From: Isoetes taiwanensis
Taxonomy: Eukaryota; Streptophyta; Lycopodiopsida; Isoetales; Isoetaceae
Length of the DNA stretch: 64,000 nucleotides
Reading direction: 5' to 3'
NCBI GenBank assembly: GCA_021234155.1
Contig: JAJEKV010000046.1
Location: 4,132,665-4,196,664 of the forward strand
Below the pieces are notes generated by a model, which worked only from the letters and a program-made list of their open reading frames with translations, did no database searches and was not told the DNA's origin. Both the position numbers and the translations under genes were made by a program. How positions within the stretch are numbered: the first letter of the stretch is position 1; the number at the start of each line of letters is the position of its first letter. Shown here piece after piece: positions 11,185-21,521 of the stretch.

Positions 11185-11810
11185 GTTTCCTCCAAGTTAA
11201 TAATGGCTATGCAAGCCAAACGTTTTTTCCGTTCCAACATTAATGAAAAATATCTTGTCTATGTTCTTGACTCCCCCATAGATTCAATGCAAATAAATGC
11301 TATGGACAAGGATAACAAGCTTGAGAGTTTGCTTAATAAATATAGGGATGTGTTCCCAAAAGAACTCCCGGAAGGAGGCCAGGGCACCCTATAGACTTAG
11401 CCCCCTGGAGCAAGAAGATGTCAAAAAACAAATTCAAGAATTGCTCCAAAAGGGTTTCGTAAGGCCTAGTAAGTCACCATTTGGGACGCCCTGTCATTCT
11501 TATAAAGAAAAAAGGATGGGAACATGCGCATGTGCATCGATTATAAGGCATTGAATAAAGCCACTATTAAAGATCGCTACCTAATGCCTAGAATTGATGA
11601 TAACATGGATCGATTGGTGGGAGCAAAGTATTTCTCCAAGAACGACCTAAGAAGTGGATATCATCAAATTAGCATTAGGGAAGGAGATGAACCCAAAACG
11701 GCCTTTCGAACCAACCAAGGACATTTTGAATTTGTGATCTTGCCCTTTGGATTAACAAATGCCCCAGCCACATTTATGCGGCTGATGAACACTGTTTTTC
11801 AAACACAAAA
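11185..11810 (+). pseudogene. Chromovirus-type reverse transcriptase fragment (+ strand)
   Basis: From about 11203 the DNA encodes a pre-RT stretch ending KYRDVFPKELPEG, then, after a small deletion and frameshift near 11385-11400, LSPLEQEDVKKQIQELL, FVRPSKSPFGTP, and in the frame from 11524 [33 protein letters not shown] and [13 protein letters not shown]. The sequence then breaks off near 11805, before the YxDD active site. It belongs to Ty3/gypsy of the Reina/CRM/Tekay kind (family knowledge). It abuts an integrase fragment on the opposite strand. Confidence 0.85.
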
Positions 11811-11814
11811 CTTC

Positions 11815-12125
11815 TTAACATATCCTCCAGGATCATTAAATTTGTTCTGTTCGTCAATCAGTTTGGGGGTGATTTCCACTACTCATACTGAGGCTTACTC
11901 CTAGCTCCTTCATGAAATCTTTCCAAAAGTGCCCCGTGAATTAAAGTCTCGATCACCAAACATAGGGTATACAACCCGTAGGTACTCCTTGGCCACATCC
12001 CGTCTAGTAGCATCACCTCGTAATGCTAAGAACTTTGCATACTTTGTTAGACAATTGACCATCACTAGCACTTGTGTATGTTGTCGATAAATGGATCTCG
12101 GCTTCAAGGAAGCCACAAAGCACAT
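11815..12125 (-). pseudogene. Chromovirus integrase core fragment (- strand)
   Basis: Minus-strand translation gives VLVMVNCLTKYAKFLALRGD, DVAKEYLRVVYPMFG, DRDFNSRGTFGKI and, in the following frame, [22 protein letters not shown]. These match the integrase catalytic core: the first Asp position appears as Asn (VNCLTKY for VDRLTKY), the second-Asp block is shortened, and the Glu block (RTEQ) is interrupted by stops. It meets the plus-strand RT fragment head to head at about 11805-11815. Confidence 0.8.
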
Positions 12126-12560
12126 TAATCTACACCTTCCGCCTCTGCCCTCGGGATCCCTAATCCCCCCACAAGGTTACAGTCTTCCCTGAAGACTTCG
12201 ATTGATATTAGCAATCAGAGATTTGCTCAGGAACTGCTCTTCCCTTTAAGAAATATGGGTCTTATGTAATCAGCCCGAAACTGGGATATGAAGGGCTCCC
12301 CTGGAAGCCCAAAAGCCGATTTGGCCAAATCGATCACTGTCCTTGCTTCTAGATAACTCATGGGATCAAATCGATGCCTCCTAAGGCAGATTCGTGAGGC
12401 TGCCTATGCCACAGCCCAGCCCGATGGTGGCTTGCCCATCCAATCGGGCCATGCCACCTCATCCATAAAAGGGGAATTTGTTTGCATAGGTAAGAATTTA
12501 ATTTAGTTTACCTTGCCCCATGCATCTTGACATGTTCATAACATACCGCCCCCCTTTCAA
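12126..12560 (-). repeat. Polypurine tract and likely LTR start of the minus-strand chromovirus
   Basis: Read on the minus strand, AATCCTTGGGGACCAAGGAT is followed by TTTGAAAGGGGGGCGG and TATGTTATGAACATG. A purine run followed by TG is what is expected where the internal region ends and the 3' LTR begins. The rest of the interval shows no coding sequence; the far LTR end is not identifiable. Confidence 0.5.
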
Positions 12561-13440
12561 ATCCTTGGTCCCCAAGGATTGTGGGAGTATATTTTGAAAC
12601 CCATTCCATGAGTCACCTCATGACCATGGTTTCGTCATCTAGTCCCTTCGGAAATCCATTCCCTGGGTCACCTCGTGACCATGATTTTGTAGCTCATAGT
12701 TTGCGAACGTCCTTACTTGTCATCCCTGATGCAAGCCCATAATTTATTGTACTAGGTAACTAACCTCATGTTGACTCAGCTAATATTTCCGTGGCCTCCA
12801 CGGATTTTGAGTTAAATGAGGGTTTTGTTGCGCGTACTCTTCACTCTCCCATGTGGCCTCGGAGAGTGATTGACCTCGCCACAAGATCAAGTACTCTGCA
12901 ATATCTCTATTGTGCAGCTTCCGAATGCGAGTGTCTAGAATTGCCTCGTGAGTTACCTCGAGCTAAGGGCTGGGGGGTATTGTATTTGGAGCAATTACGT
13001 TGTCCGGTGGGCAATATTGCTTTTGAGTTGGCTTACATGGAAGACGGGATGCACTCCTATTCCATCTGAAGTTTTAACTCATATCTTTGTCTCATTGATC
13101 CTTCTCAACACTTTGAAGGGTCCAAGATATTGGGGTGTCAATTTGGGAATCTTTCCCTTGACCATTGGCTTCAAGGTCCCAAGCTTGAGAGCCGAGGGGT
13201 AAAACTATTCGTAAGAATGCATACTCACCTTCCTTGAAGGTTACCTCCCTACGATGTTTGTTGGCATTTAGCCTGGCTCGATCTTGAGTCCTCTTTAAGT
13301 TTGCCCTACACTGATGTAATATGGCCTGCATATCTTCCAACATATGGATAGCTGCATCAGTTTTCAGGGCTTGATTAGTCCCAGTATATGATCTTGGGTT
13401 CCTACCTATCATTGCCATAAAGGGTTGCATTTTCTTGCAA
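12561..13440 (-). pseudogene. Chromovirus integrase C-terminus with chromodomain
   Basis: On the minus strand the frame 13451-13092 encodes PFMAMIGRNPRSYTG, a coiled region (NLKRTQDRARLNANKHRR) and KEGEYAFLRI, the integrase C-terminal (GPY/F) region. After a frame change comes GVHPVFHVSQLK (about 13015-13050). At 12810-12945 an open stretch encodes AILDTRIRKLHNRDIAEYLI and LWRGQSLSEATWESEEY: a chromodomain with its aromatic and acidic positions. Chromodomains guide integration to marked chromatin. Downstream is the polypurine tract near 12550. The plus-strand open frame over 12791-13069 is its shadow. Confidence 0.82.
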
Positions 13441-13710
13441 TTGTATTGCATGGTCTTCTAGGCGATGAGGGGATAGATCTAGAGTTTCATCATCTTTAAA
13501 GAGATCATTGAATTGCCTAAGAAAACCATACAATTCCAAAGATACCTGTGGCTGAGGATCTGAGTTCCCCAAATAAATGAAGTATGACTCCACTTCACTT
13601 TGTATTAACTTCTTAGCTTCCGAATATGACACTAGAGGTTTAACTTGAGATGCAAAATTTGAGTGCAGCTTCAAGGGTTGACCTTCAACAATTATCATCA
13701 TAGTCTTTTC
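13435..13710 (-). pseudogene. Chromovirus pre-RT fragment fused to integrase C-terminus
   Basis: The minus frame 13701-13402 encodes VEGQPLKLHSNFASQVKPLV, LYGFLRQFNDLFKDDETLDL and HRLEDHAIQL, which is the linker just before RT in Ty3 elements. At about 13435 it passes directly into the integrase C-terminal region, so RT, RNase H and the integrase core are missing here. The missing kinds of domain occur nearby in other orientations (RT 11185-11810 on +, integrase core 11815-12125 on -). Confidence 0.7.
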
Positions 13711-14727
13711 ACGACAAGCAGGATGGTTGTTTTAAGGATGTGTAAATAGAAATAGTGTTGACGTAGAATGGAATGTCAGAATTCCTTCACCATCACCCTA
13801 TTTGGAGGATTTATAAGGGATTTTCATGTTTGTCAAGGTTATAAGGTGATCTTTATAACAAACCAATTTGATCAAGTATTGGCTAAGTAGAGAATTATGT
13901 GAAACATTTAAATCGCGACAACTTGGAAGATTATTTGAGCCATTGTGAATGTATTGTAAGAAAAGTAAATTCTTCTATATTTTGAATGTTAATTAGAATA
14001 GCGATGGACTTGGTGTAGTAAGCCCTAGTAAGTAGCTATTGCAATTTATAATGGATACATAATTGGAACCTAGATATATATAATCACACCTTAGCTATGG
14101 TAGAAGGGAATCTTATAACGATGAGAAGTGCCATATTCAAAATTTTAATTCAGGATAGAAAAGTATTAACATGGTGTTCATGATTTTGAGCTTGTTGCCA
14201 AGTATTTGTATGTTGCCTTACCGAGTCAATTTGATTAGCACCTTGAAATGATGAGAGTTGATGATAATCAGTAATAAAGTTCAAAGGTAGGATGGCAAGA
14301 ATTAAAGGGACTATAGGTGTTATGGACATTTTGAAACTTGTGTAGAAAGGCCATGTTATTTAAAAGGCCAGAGTGAAAAGAGCAAGGTATGATGTGCAAG
14401 ATAAAAGTATTGGGTAAAGGACATATTGGTGGATATGATAGAGATATAAGGTGGTAATTGGTGGAAAAGCAAGAATCTTGTGGCACATAAGGGAGCAAGC
14501 TTGGGGATCTTATAGTATGAGTGTTTATATATCTTGTTAAGTTGCCTTGTGGATTTGTCAAAATAAAAAATGAAAAAACACTTGAGAATTCTTTCAAGTA
14601 TGGAGCCTTGCAGATGTTTGTGCCTCAAAAGACTGGCTTCTAGCCAAAAATCAATCTGTAGAAGAAGATAAATGCACAGTCAATTCTGACCCATCATCAC
14701 TATTTTTGTCATAACTCCGCCACACAG
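13711..14727. other. AT-rich stretch with no recognised feature
   Basis: No coding frame on either strand has a recognisable motif. Two minus-strand frames of about 100 residues near 14268-14628 overlap each other and have low-complexity composition, so I take them as chance. Confidence 0.5.
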
Positions 14728-14924
14728 ATGAATTTTGGCCTGATTAGACCCAATCCTGAAAGCTGATTCGAAAAGTTTTATTTGAATTAGATATCGGATT
14801 GCCGAGATATGATGCTTCAAACTTCGATCAGCAAAACTACTCAGAAATTGCTCCTTTCACTCCTTCCAGAAACCCTCACAGAAACTGATGCCCTTTGCTT
14901 TTATTATATGAACTTTGTATAAAC
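14728..14924 (+). repeat. Left arm of a long inverted repeat
   Basis: The sequence GATGAATTTTGG...TGATTAGACCCAATC...GAGATATGATGCTTCAAA...CTCAGAAATTGCTCC...CCAGAAACCCT...TTTGTATA matches, at roughly 70-75% by eye, the reverse complement of 16099-16310. The two arms face each other across 1.2 kb that holds a LINE ORF1 fragment. Confidence 0.75.
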
Positions 14925-15192
14925 TTCTCATACATAGTATGTATTTCTCATGTAATAACCAATTGGAATAATTTCGATAATCATCGATAGGAAAATGTAA
15001 ATTAAATGCCTGCTAACGAGCTAAGCTTGTTACAAGTGCTTTTACATTCCAACTAAGAATATTCATGGCACGAGAACTAGATTTAGTGCACCTTTTTTCC
15101 TATGCCTTTTTGAAGTTTTTTGCGCGCATCAAAGCATACAATCATATACGTCCACTGCCAATTGATCAATAGGCTGCATAACTATATCACCA

Positions 15193-16000
15193 TCAAGAGA
15201 AACGCCTGAAACAAAATATTGAGTCGCCATCATCGATCGCATAGGCAAGGGGCAGATCTGCATTTTCAACCTCATCAACCCATCTTAGTTGTTGGCTATA
15301 CTTATGTCTTCTAGAGGTCACGACAGTCCATTCAAGCTGACCTTGAGAAGCTGGAGCAGGGGAAGACAAAGGAAGAGCAGCGGACTCAACCATCGATTGA
15401 CGAGATGGGGGAGGGTTGAAGAAGCAGGAAAAAGCAGAAGGGTGATGAGAAGACGGATCAGAGGAAGCTATAGGAGTGTCACTGGGTGACAAATCACTAA
15501 AAAGATGGAACATAAGCAGGAGTGGGGGGCAAGGGGAGGGGAGGGTATCTACAAGCATCAGGCAGAAAAGCGTGCGTAACTAGCTTACTAGGCGTGCTAG
15601 TGGGGGCAAGGAATGAAGAAGCCCCTGAAGCAATATAACGGAACGCAAGTACTTTGAAGGAAGGAAACCAGCGTGACAAATCTGCAGCATTGAAAAGTTG
15701 AAGCTTAAAGCGAAAATAAAAATGACCATTGCGAATGATTACCTACTTGGAAAGATCCTTATTGGAAGAGCCACACAAATCTTGGCACCCACAACAATGG
15801 AATGCACAATGTGAACCCCTAAGGCTTTAGCAATGGACTTTAGAAAGGAGGACACAAGAAGGCCAGGAGCCAAATCAACTAATTGGAACCAACAGGGAAC
15901 CTTAGCCTTAAGAGATATGTCAATAGAGAATCATGGAAAGTGTGGTTACGTCACAAGAGTGCAGTCAACCACCCAGAGATTCTTTTAAGATCAAAATATC
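15193..16000 (-). pseudogene. LINE ORF1 fragment (minus strand)
   Basis: On the minus strand 15930-15750 encodes DISLKAKVPCWFQLVDLAPG and LLVSSFLKSIAKALGVHIVH, then SIVVGAKICV. This aligns closely with PCWFSILNLPPDLLVPYFL and SIVDGAKIYV from the plus-strand ORF1 near 19530-19660. Further along the minus strand (15558-15193) a Pro/Ser-rich stretch ends in LEWTVVTSRRHKYSQQ, matching the DGWTKVNLKKAARNK block near 20020. It is therefore the nucleic-acid-binding ORF1 protein (DUF4283-like) of a plant L1-like LINE. Start codon, endonuclease and RT are absent and frames are broken. It sits between two inverted repeat arms. Confidence 0.75.
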
Positions 16001-16098
16001 CTCATGTCCAATTGTGAAGGCCCTAAAAGCTTGACTGTATTATGCATTATGTGATTTGGGGTAGTATGCCAATAACACATAAGGGCATGCGTCAAATA

Positions 16099-16310
16099 TA
16101 TACAAAATCCATTATCAAAGCAAGGGGATAGGTTTCTATAAGGGTTTCTGGAGGGAGGCAGAAGGAGCAATTTCTGAGCAGTTTGGTGGTCGAAATTTGA
16201 AGCATCATATCTCGAAGGTCAGAGATCCTTTTTAGGTGATTTTTCTTTTGTTGGAAACCTTTTTGTAATAAGCTTTTTAGATTGGGTCTAATCAAACTGA
16301 AATTCATCCA
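16099..16310 (-). repeat. Right arm of the long inverted repeat
   Basis: Reverse complement of the 14728-14924 arm (see there). A short (GA)n run at 16318-16330 borders its outer end. No matching target-site duplication could be identified outside the arms. Confidence 0.75.
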
Positions 16311-16727
16311 TGTTAGAGAGAGAGAGAGAATAGAAATATTGATGTTGGTTTAGAATTGACTACACGATGTTTCTTCTTCTGCAGTTTAATTCTTGGAGCT
16401 AGAAGTCATCCTGTTGAGGATCAAGCAATTGCAAGGGGTCCAGAGGTGAAAAAATTATCAGGTGGGTTTTTTCTATTGATAATTGAAGTATTACGAGCTT
16501 CCATGATTTGTTTGTACATGCTTTTGGATGTGAATATAATAGATTATAAGTTTGCTGGAGATTCATAAGGCTACGGAACGTAATCATTGAGTGAGAGCAC
16601 GATGGATGTAGCCTAATTGCAAAATGCTAGATCAATTGCCTAGTAAATTGAAAGCTAAAAGTTGGTCTTAATCTTGAAAAGTGTTCATCTTTGTAACAAA
16701 CAGAAAAGGCTGCTAAGTGCATAATTA
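16311..16727. other. No recognised feature
   Basis: About 400 bases of AT-rich sequence between the inverted-repeat arm and the LINE target-site duplication. Short frames on both strands overlap and show no motif. Confidence 0.5.
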
Positions 16728-16739
16728 AGATCAGGAGGA
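16728..16739 (+). repeat. Target-site duplication of the LINE, left copy
   Basis: AGATCAGGAGGA directly precedes the T run that is the complement of the LINE poly(A) tail. The same 12 bases recur at 21499-21510 at the other end of the element. Confidence 0.85.
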
Positions 16740-16864
16740 TTTTTTTTTTTTTTTTTAAGGATGACAAACTTTATTTAAACTCCAAGCCAAAAGCCAGATA
16801 CAAATGCAAAGGCGGGAATAAAATCTCAGAGAATAATCATGATCCACTGAGTAGAACCACCGGC

Positions 16865-18990
16865 CTATGCATAAGACAACACACTTAAATGGAACTCAAA
16901 TATCAACTGCCGCTTGGCAGGAGCAAGTGAAGAGCAATGGCAGGCCTTAGCAATTCTAGCTTGTGCGTCCTGGAGGACAACTGCAGGAGGAATATCCAAA
17001 CCCTGAAAGACACACAATCTTCTTCGCTTCCAGATGGACCACAACAACCATCCTGATGCTAAATGAAATGCTTGGCTCCGCAACTTATTCGAAGTATCCA
17101 GATAAATAGCCAGGAGCACTTGCTGACTTGTCAATGTCACATGAAAAAGAGAAAGCAGCCAAGACCGAACAGGCTGGAGATGATCATATAAATAGAAACA
17201 ATGCTCAATAGTCTCGTCCCTTTGCTTGCATAGTGAGCAGAATACTGACACTCGAGGATCGAATCTGTGGACAAGCACATTCACACGAGGGCATCTGTGA
17301 AGAATCTGCCACCAAAGCACAGCCACCTCAGGATGAAGTAGTTTATCCCAAGCCCAAGTCCACATACGTCTCCAACTAGGAGGTGGAAGCTGAAGGGACC
17401 ACTTAGTGGATGGCGAAACGATATCACCATTGACAAGCAGTCTATACATAGAGTTCACAAGCCTATGCTCGTGAACACTCTGGTGGAAAATCCATATGCA
17501 CCTTTCAATAGCCTCTGGAGCAACCAATGACAGAGTACTAGCAACCTTTTGTCAAATAGGTCTGTTCCATCGAGACAATAAGAATTTTGTTTGAAAGATT
17601 TACCATGTCGCGAACTGGCCAGAATCATACCATGCCGCAACTGTCGAGATTCCTGCTAACATCCAATGCCGTTGAGTTAATGGATGAACTGAGTCACAAA
17701 GTGGAAGATTATTTTCCACATGTATCCATCAACAAGGGGCACTCAATTGATGACATGCAACAAGATCAATACGAAATAAGGTCCGTACTGTCTCCAAGAC
17801 TCCAGCAAGCCTTTCAAAAAAGGGAAGGCATTAGGAAAAGGGCATAGCTGATAAAAGAGATCCCAAGGAAGAAGAGGTTTTAACGAAGCTTTCCCAAAAG
17901 GAACACAATGTGCAAGTGACTGCTTCACCAACTGCACTCCAGATGAGTCAACCATATCCTTAAGGATCCTCCAAATGAACTTAGAAATCAGAATCTTAGT
18001 CTACAGATGGAAGTCTGTCATATCCAAACCACCTGTAAATTTTGGCCTAGTGCATTTGGACTATGCAACCTTGACCACAACATGCTCCTCATTCCCACCC
18101 CAAATAAAATTACGGACAATGGTAACAATCACCTGAAATTTTGACTGAGAAGCCAGAGGGCAGAGGCCATATAGATGTGGGAATTACTTAAAACATGCTT
18201 AGCAACAGTTATTTGCGCTAGCAGAGAGAGCTTAGCAGTATTCCACCAAAACAAATGCTTTCGCAACCTTTCTATGATAATATCCCAAGCATCGGAGGTA
18301 GAAATATGAATGCCCACAGGAATATCAAGAAGTTTAGTAGCCTTCCCATAAGGAAGCACCTTCCAAGGAAAATCAGCAACACAAGGAGGCACAACCCCAT
18401 CAAGCGTCCATAATGCAGAACACTTTGGCCAACCAAACTCCAGATGCTAAAGAGAAACTATCAAGAAGAACCATTGCATTCTGAAGATTATCTGCATCAG
18501 CAACAAGAAAGAGAAACTTGTCATCAACATACTGATTACAAATTTCCTGCGAACCATCCTATACTCAATCCCTGCGCTATCTTATCCTGCTCGACCTTAG
18601 CAAATAGCTGTGAGAGGACCTCAGCTACTATTGTGAACAAAAGTGGAGCTAATGGGCATCCTTGGCGAACGCCCCGCCCAACCAAAAATACAATGGAGGC
18701 CCAACCGAAAATACAGTGGAGGGTCCCCTTTGAAAAAGCACAGTAGGCCGTGCGGAGATATGGAGCTTCATAACATCACTGGTGAACTGCTGACCAAAGC
18801 CTAATGTCAAGAGGTTTTTTTTCAAAAAATCCTAATCCACATTGTCATATGCCTTGGCAAAATCTAACTTAAGATAGACTATATGTTGACCTTCCAATTT
18901 GGCCCAATACATTCCCTCATAAGCAGCAGCAACATTGTCTAAAATGCTCCTCCTTGGCAAGAATCTAGATTGAGTACGAGAGATTGATAC
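16865..18990 (-). pseudogene. LINE ORF2 3' half: reverse transcriptase and zf-RVT domain
   Basis: Read on the minus strand from 18990: SRFLPRRSILDNVAAAYEGM, then VYLKLDFAKAYDNVD (first catalytic Asp), RQGCPLAPLLF near 18670, QYVDDKFLFL near 18525 (YVDD active site), and KATKLLDIPVGIHISTSDAW (18392-18129), the thumb. From 17527 to 16865 comes the zinc-binding domain: WAWDKLLHPEVAVLWWQILH with VFCSLCKQRDETIEHCF. It copies the LINE RNA at the nicked target. Stops and frameshifts interrupt RT several times; the last 220 residues are one open frame. It ends about 105 bases before the poly(A) tail. Confidence 0.88.
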
Positions 18991-19009
18991 AGCCAAGACA
19001 TCACGTACT

Positions 19010-20318
19010 TTGTCTGCATTAAGGAAGACATTTATTGCTCGAGTCTCTGCTGCTATTAATATGATGGTTCAGAATTATAGGAAAGATATTGGTAGTTTTC
19101 TTGGTGAGCTTCAGGCGAAAGAGAGTCAACTTGATTTTGAATTGCCTCCGGTGGATGTCTTCTATCAAACAGAGATGTATAGAGATACTTTAATGGCATC
19201 TGGCTACAATGGTGCGGATTGATCATGATTTGCACAAGAGATGTATCAGTAACTTGATGTCATTTGGTGTGGTGGGCCATTATACCGAAGCGTATTGGGA
19301 TATTAGGAAGCTTGGTTATTGGTTGATAGGCCATCTTTGCAGGATTGGTCTTCCCGCTTATCGCACCTTGAAAATGCTTTGGAAAAACGTCTTTTTTGTT
19401 ACGTTTGATGATGCTGCTGTTGTTGATCAATTGGTGGCTCGAGGTGTTGATCCTATGTGGAGTGATTACATGTTATACCAACCTTATTCTCCTGGCTTCT
19501 GATCGGGTATGAGTAATGCTTTAAAGATGCCTTGTTGGTTTTCTATTTTAAATCTTCCACCTGACCTGCTTGTGCCCTACTTCCTTGTGAGTGTTGCTAA
19601 TGGTTTGGGTACTCACCTGGCTTATTCTATAGTTGACGGTGCTAAGATTTATGTTTCCCTACCTTGTATCAAGCTCTTCCTAGTTCAGTTATCATCAACA
19701 GTGGCCCTATATTCCTCAAATTTGATTTGCAACTACTGAATGGTTCTCAACTTGCTGATTTGCTTCCACAACTTGAACTCTTTGCAAATTTTCGTGTTAA
19801 GCAGGATCGCCCTGCCAATGTTCATGTTTCCTCTTCGCCTCTCACTTCTGCTTCCCCCGGAGCTGTGCCTCCTCAGTCCACATCCTTTAAAGATGCAACT
19901 GATAAGGATGTTGATATGCCCTCTGCCTCTATTGTGCAGTCTGCACCATTTTTTAGTGCTGATGCTAGAGCTAAGTTGCAAATGATTCAAGAGCAGCAGG
20001 AACGACGTGAAAGAGCTATAGATGGCTGGACAAAAGTTAATTTGAAGAAAGCTGCTCGTAATAAATTTGCTCAGTCTGCCTCTCAAGCGACACATCCTAG
20101 TGGAGATGGACTCCGTGGCATAGCAGAGTGGAGCTTCTCCCTTACCACAATCTGCTCATAACATGGAGAGGGTGGAGCAGAGCAGAGGCTCCCCTCTGCC
20201 AATTGTTCCAGGACACAATGGAAGGGTGGAACAGAGAGGAGGCTCCACTTTGCCACTTAGTCGCACACGATGGGCAGACCTCTCAGATGCAGTTAATCTT
20301 CCTGGGACCATTGAGATG
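19010..20318 (+). pseudogene. LINE ORF1 (DUF4283-like), inverted half
   Basis: Successive frames read MSALRKTFIARVSAAINMMV (19010-19222), a segment with LWKNVFFVTFDDAAVVDQLV and MWSDYMLYQPYSPGF (19209-19502), KMPCWFSILNLPPDLLVPYF with SIVDGAKIYVSLP (19509-19690), and a Ser/Pro-rich tail with DGWTKVNLKKAARNK (19664-20161). The FFxVxF...QP pattern is the DUF4283 RNA-binding core of plant L1 ORF1. It would bind LINE RNA in the ribonucleoprotein. Frame breaks fall near 19209, 19500 and 20130. It ends just before ORF2, but the last codons are split by a MITE at 20330. Confidence 0.75.
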
Positions 20319-20329
20319 GATGTGGAGCA

Positions 20330-20761
20330 ACGTTGTTAAGTACGTCAAAATCCGTACGTTTAAAAAACATTTTTTACGATTTTTTAAAAATTTGTAAAAT
20401 TTTTGGAAAAAATCTTTAAAATAAAATACGTTAAAAATCTTTAAAATACTTAAAAATCTTTAAAAATCTTTAGAATCCCTAGACTATGATTTTTTTAATC
20501 CAAATATATGATATTCTTGAACTTATTTATCTCTGAACTTAATAGTCTCTAATAGCAGCATAAGCTTCTGATTTACTTGTTCACATGTTACGTCTTATAA
20601 CTTGTAGCAAAAATGTGCATGTTAACAGTAGCAAATACGTCCAATAAAGCAGTTGGTCCCCCTTTTTTTTTGGGCTATAGCAAATCATAAAAATCCTTTA
20701 AAAACGTGAGAATTTTTATAGAGGTACTTTAAAAATAAAAATCGGGGTTTTTAACAACATT
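20330..20761. mobile_element. MITE (Mutator-like), 432 bp, inside the LINE
   Basis: An AT-rich block interrupts the LINE between ORF1 and ORF2. It is flanked by GATGTGGAGCA at 20319-20329 and 20762-20772 (10-11 bp duplication). Its ends are ACGTTGTTAA and TTAACAACAT, near-perfect inverted termini of about 10-11 bp with one mismatch. It has no coding capacity. A 9-11 bp duplication is typical of Mutator-like elements (family knowledge). Confidence 0.82.
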
Positions 20762-20787
20762 GATGTGGAGCACCCTCAACTGCCCAC

Positions 20788-21498
20788 ATGAATATTCTTT
20801 CTTGGAATGTTAGGGGAGTGGCTTCTTCCCCAAGCGAAAGGAGTAGGTTGTCCCTCTATTTATCTAAGTGCTCCATGGATCTATGTTGTTTTCAGGAGCA
20901 CAAGTGCCGTAAAGGTGATGTTCAAAAGCTGGCTAACATTTTGGGGCGTGATTATAATGTGCTTGTAGCGGCTGCTGATTCTGCTAAAGCAGGAGTTCTT
21001 ACTGCATGGAAGCCCTCTTTGAATGTCTCTTTCACTCAAGTGGACAGGTTTGGTCGTTGGATAATTGTTAAGTGGAAAGACCGGGGGCAAGAATGTGGTG
21101 AAAGGGGAGCTTTGTGGGCTTCTCTTTGTAGCAAAGTTCTCAGGCTAGGCAATAAGGTCGAAATTGAGACAGACAGGTGTGGGAGGGGATCATAGGTGGT
21201 TCAGGGATTTGAGCGGGAGCAATGGCAATGTCTGCTGCAAACTTTCACATGGTGCAATGGATGGATAGGCAATGGTAGAGCTTACGCTCGACATGATCGT
21301 GGCTATTATGATGCAATAGCTGCTGATTTTCTTCAGTTGCAGAGAACTAATTTGTTGGATAGTGCAGTGTCAAATCATAATCCACAATGGTTCTCTACTG
21401 GACAACCTCTGTGGCGAAGAGCTACAAAAACTTACTTCACGCTCAATACTAAACATTTGAGGGATAGTAAATTCATTGCAGGTTGTAGGAATGCATGG
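20788..21498 (+). pseudogene. LINE ORF2 endonuclease domain, inverted half
   Basis: The frame from ATG 20788 begins MNILSWNVRGVASSPSERSR and continues SMDLCCFQEHKC, the first blocks of the exonuclease-endonuclease-phosphatase fold (Asn of SWNVRG, Glu of QEH). After a stop at 21193 the frame 21196-21498 gives FTWCNGWIGNGRAYARHDRG and LLDSAVSNHNPQWF, the later blocks of the same domain, with the His of SNHNP. The enzyme nicks target DNA to start insertion. The domain is cut at 21498, where the target-site duplication begins; the codons beyond are flanking DNA. Confidence 0.85.
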
Positions 21499-21510
21499 AG
21501 ATCAGGAGGA
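21499..21510 (+). repeat. Target-site duplication of the LINE, right copy
   Basis: AGATCAGGAGGA, identical to 16728-16739. It marks the outer end of the inverted 5' half of the LINE. Confidence 0.85.
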
Positions 21511-21521
21511 ACTATGGTAGA

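Larger units (their letters stand above)
16740..21498 (-). mobile_element. L1-like LINE with 5' inversion (twin-priming structure)
   Basis: The element runs from a poly(T) run at 16740-16758 (poly(A) tail on the minus strand) to 21498. From 16760 to about 18990 it reads RT and RT-associated zinc domain on the minus strand. From about 19010 to 21498 it reads ORF1 and endonuclease on the plus strand. A 12-bp duplication bounds the whole. The inverted part begins at the junction with its own 5' end and finishes at the outside with endonuclease, exactly the order given by twin priming during target-primed reverse transcription. About 250 codons between endonuclease and RT are missing at the switch. 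The inverted half carries a later MITE. Confidence 0.85.

Noticed and set aside
12791-13069. Plus-strand 92-codon frame
   Set aside because: It lies opposite the minus-strand integrase C-terminus and chromodomain, which have clear motifs.
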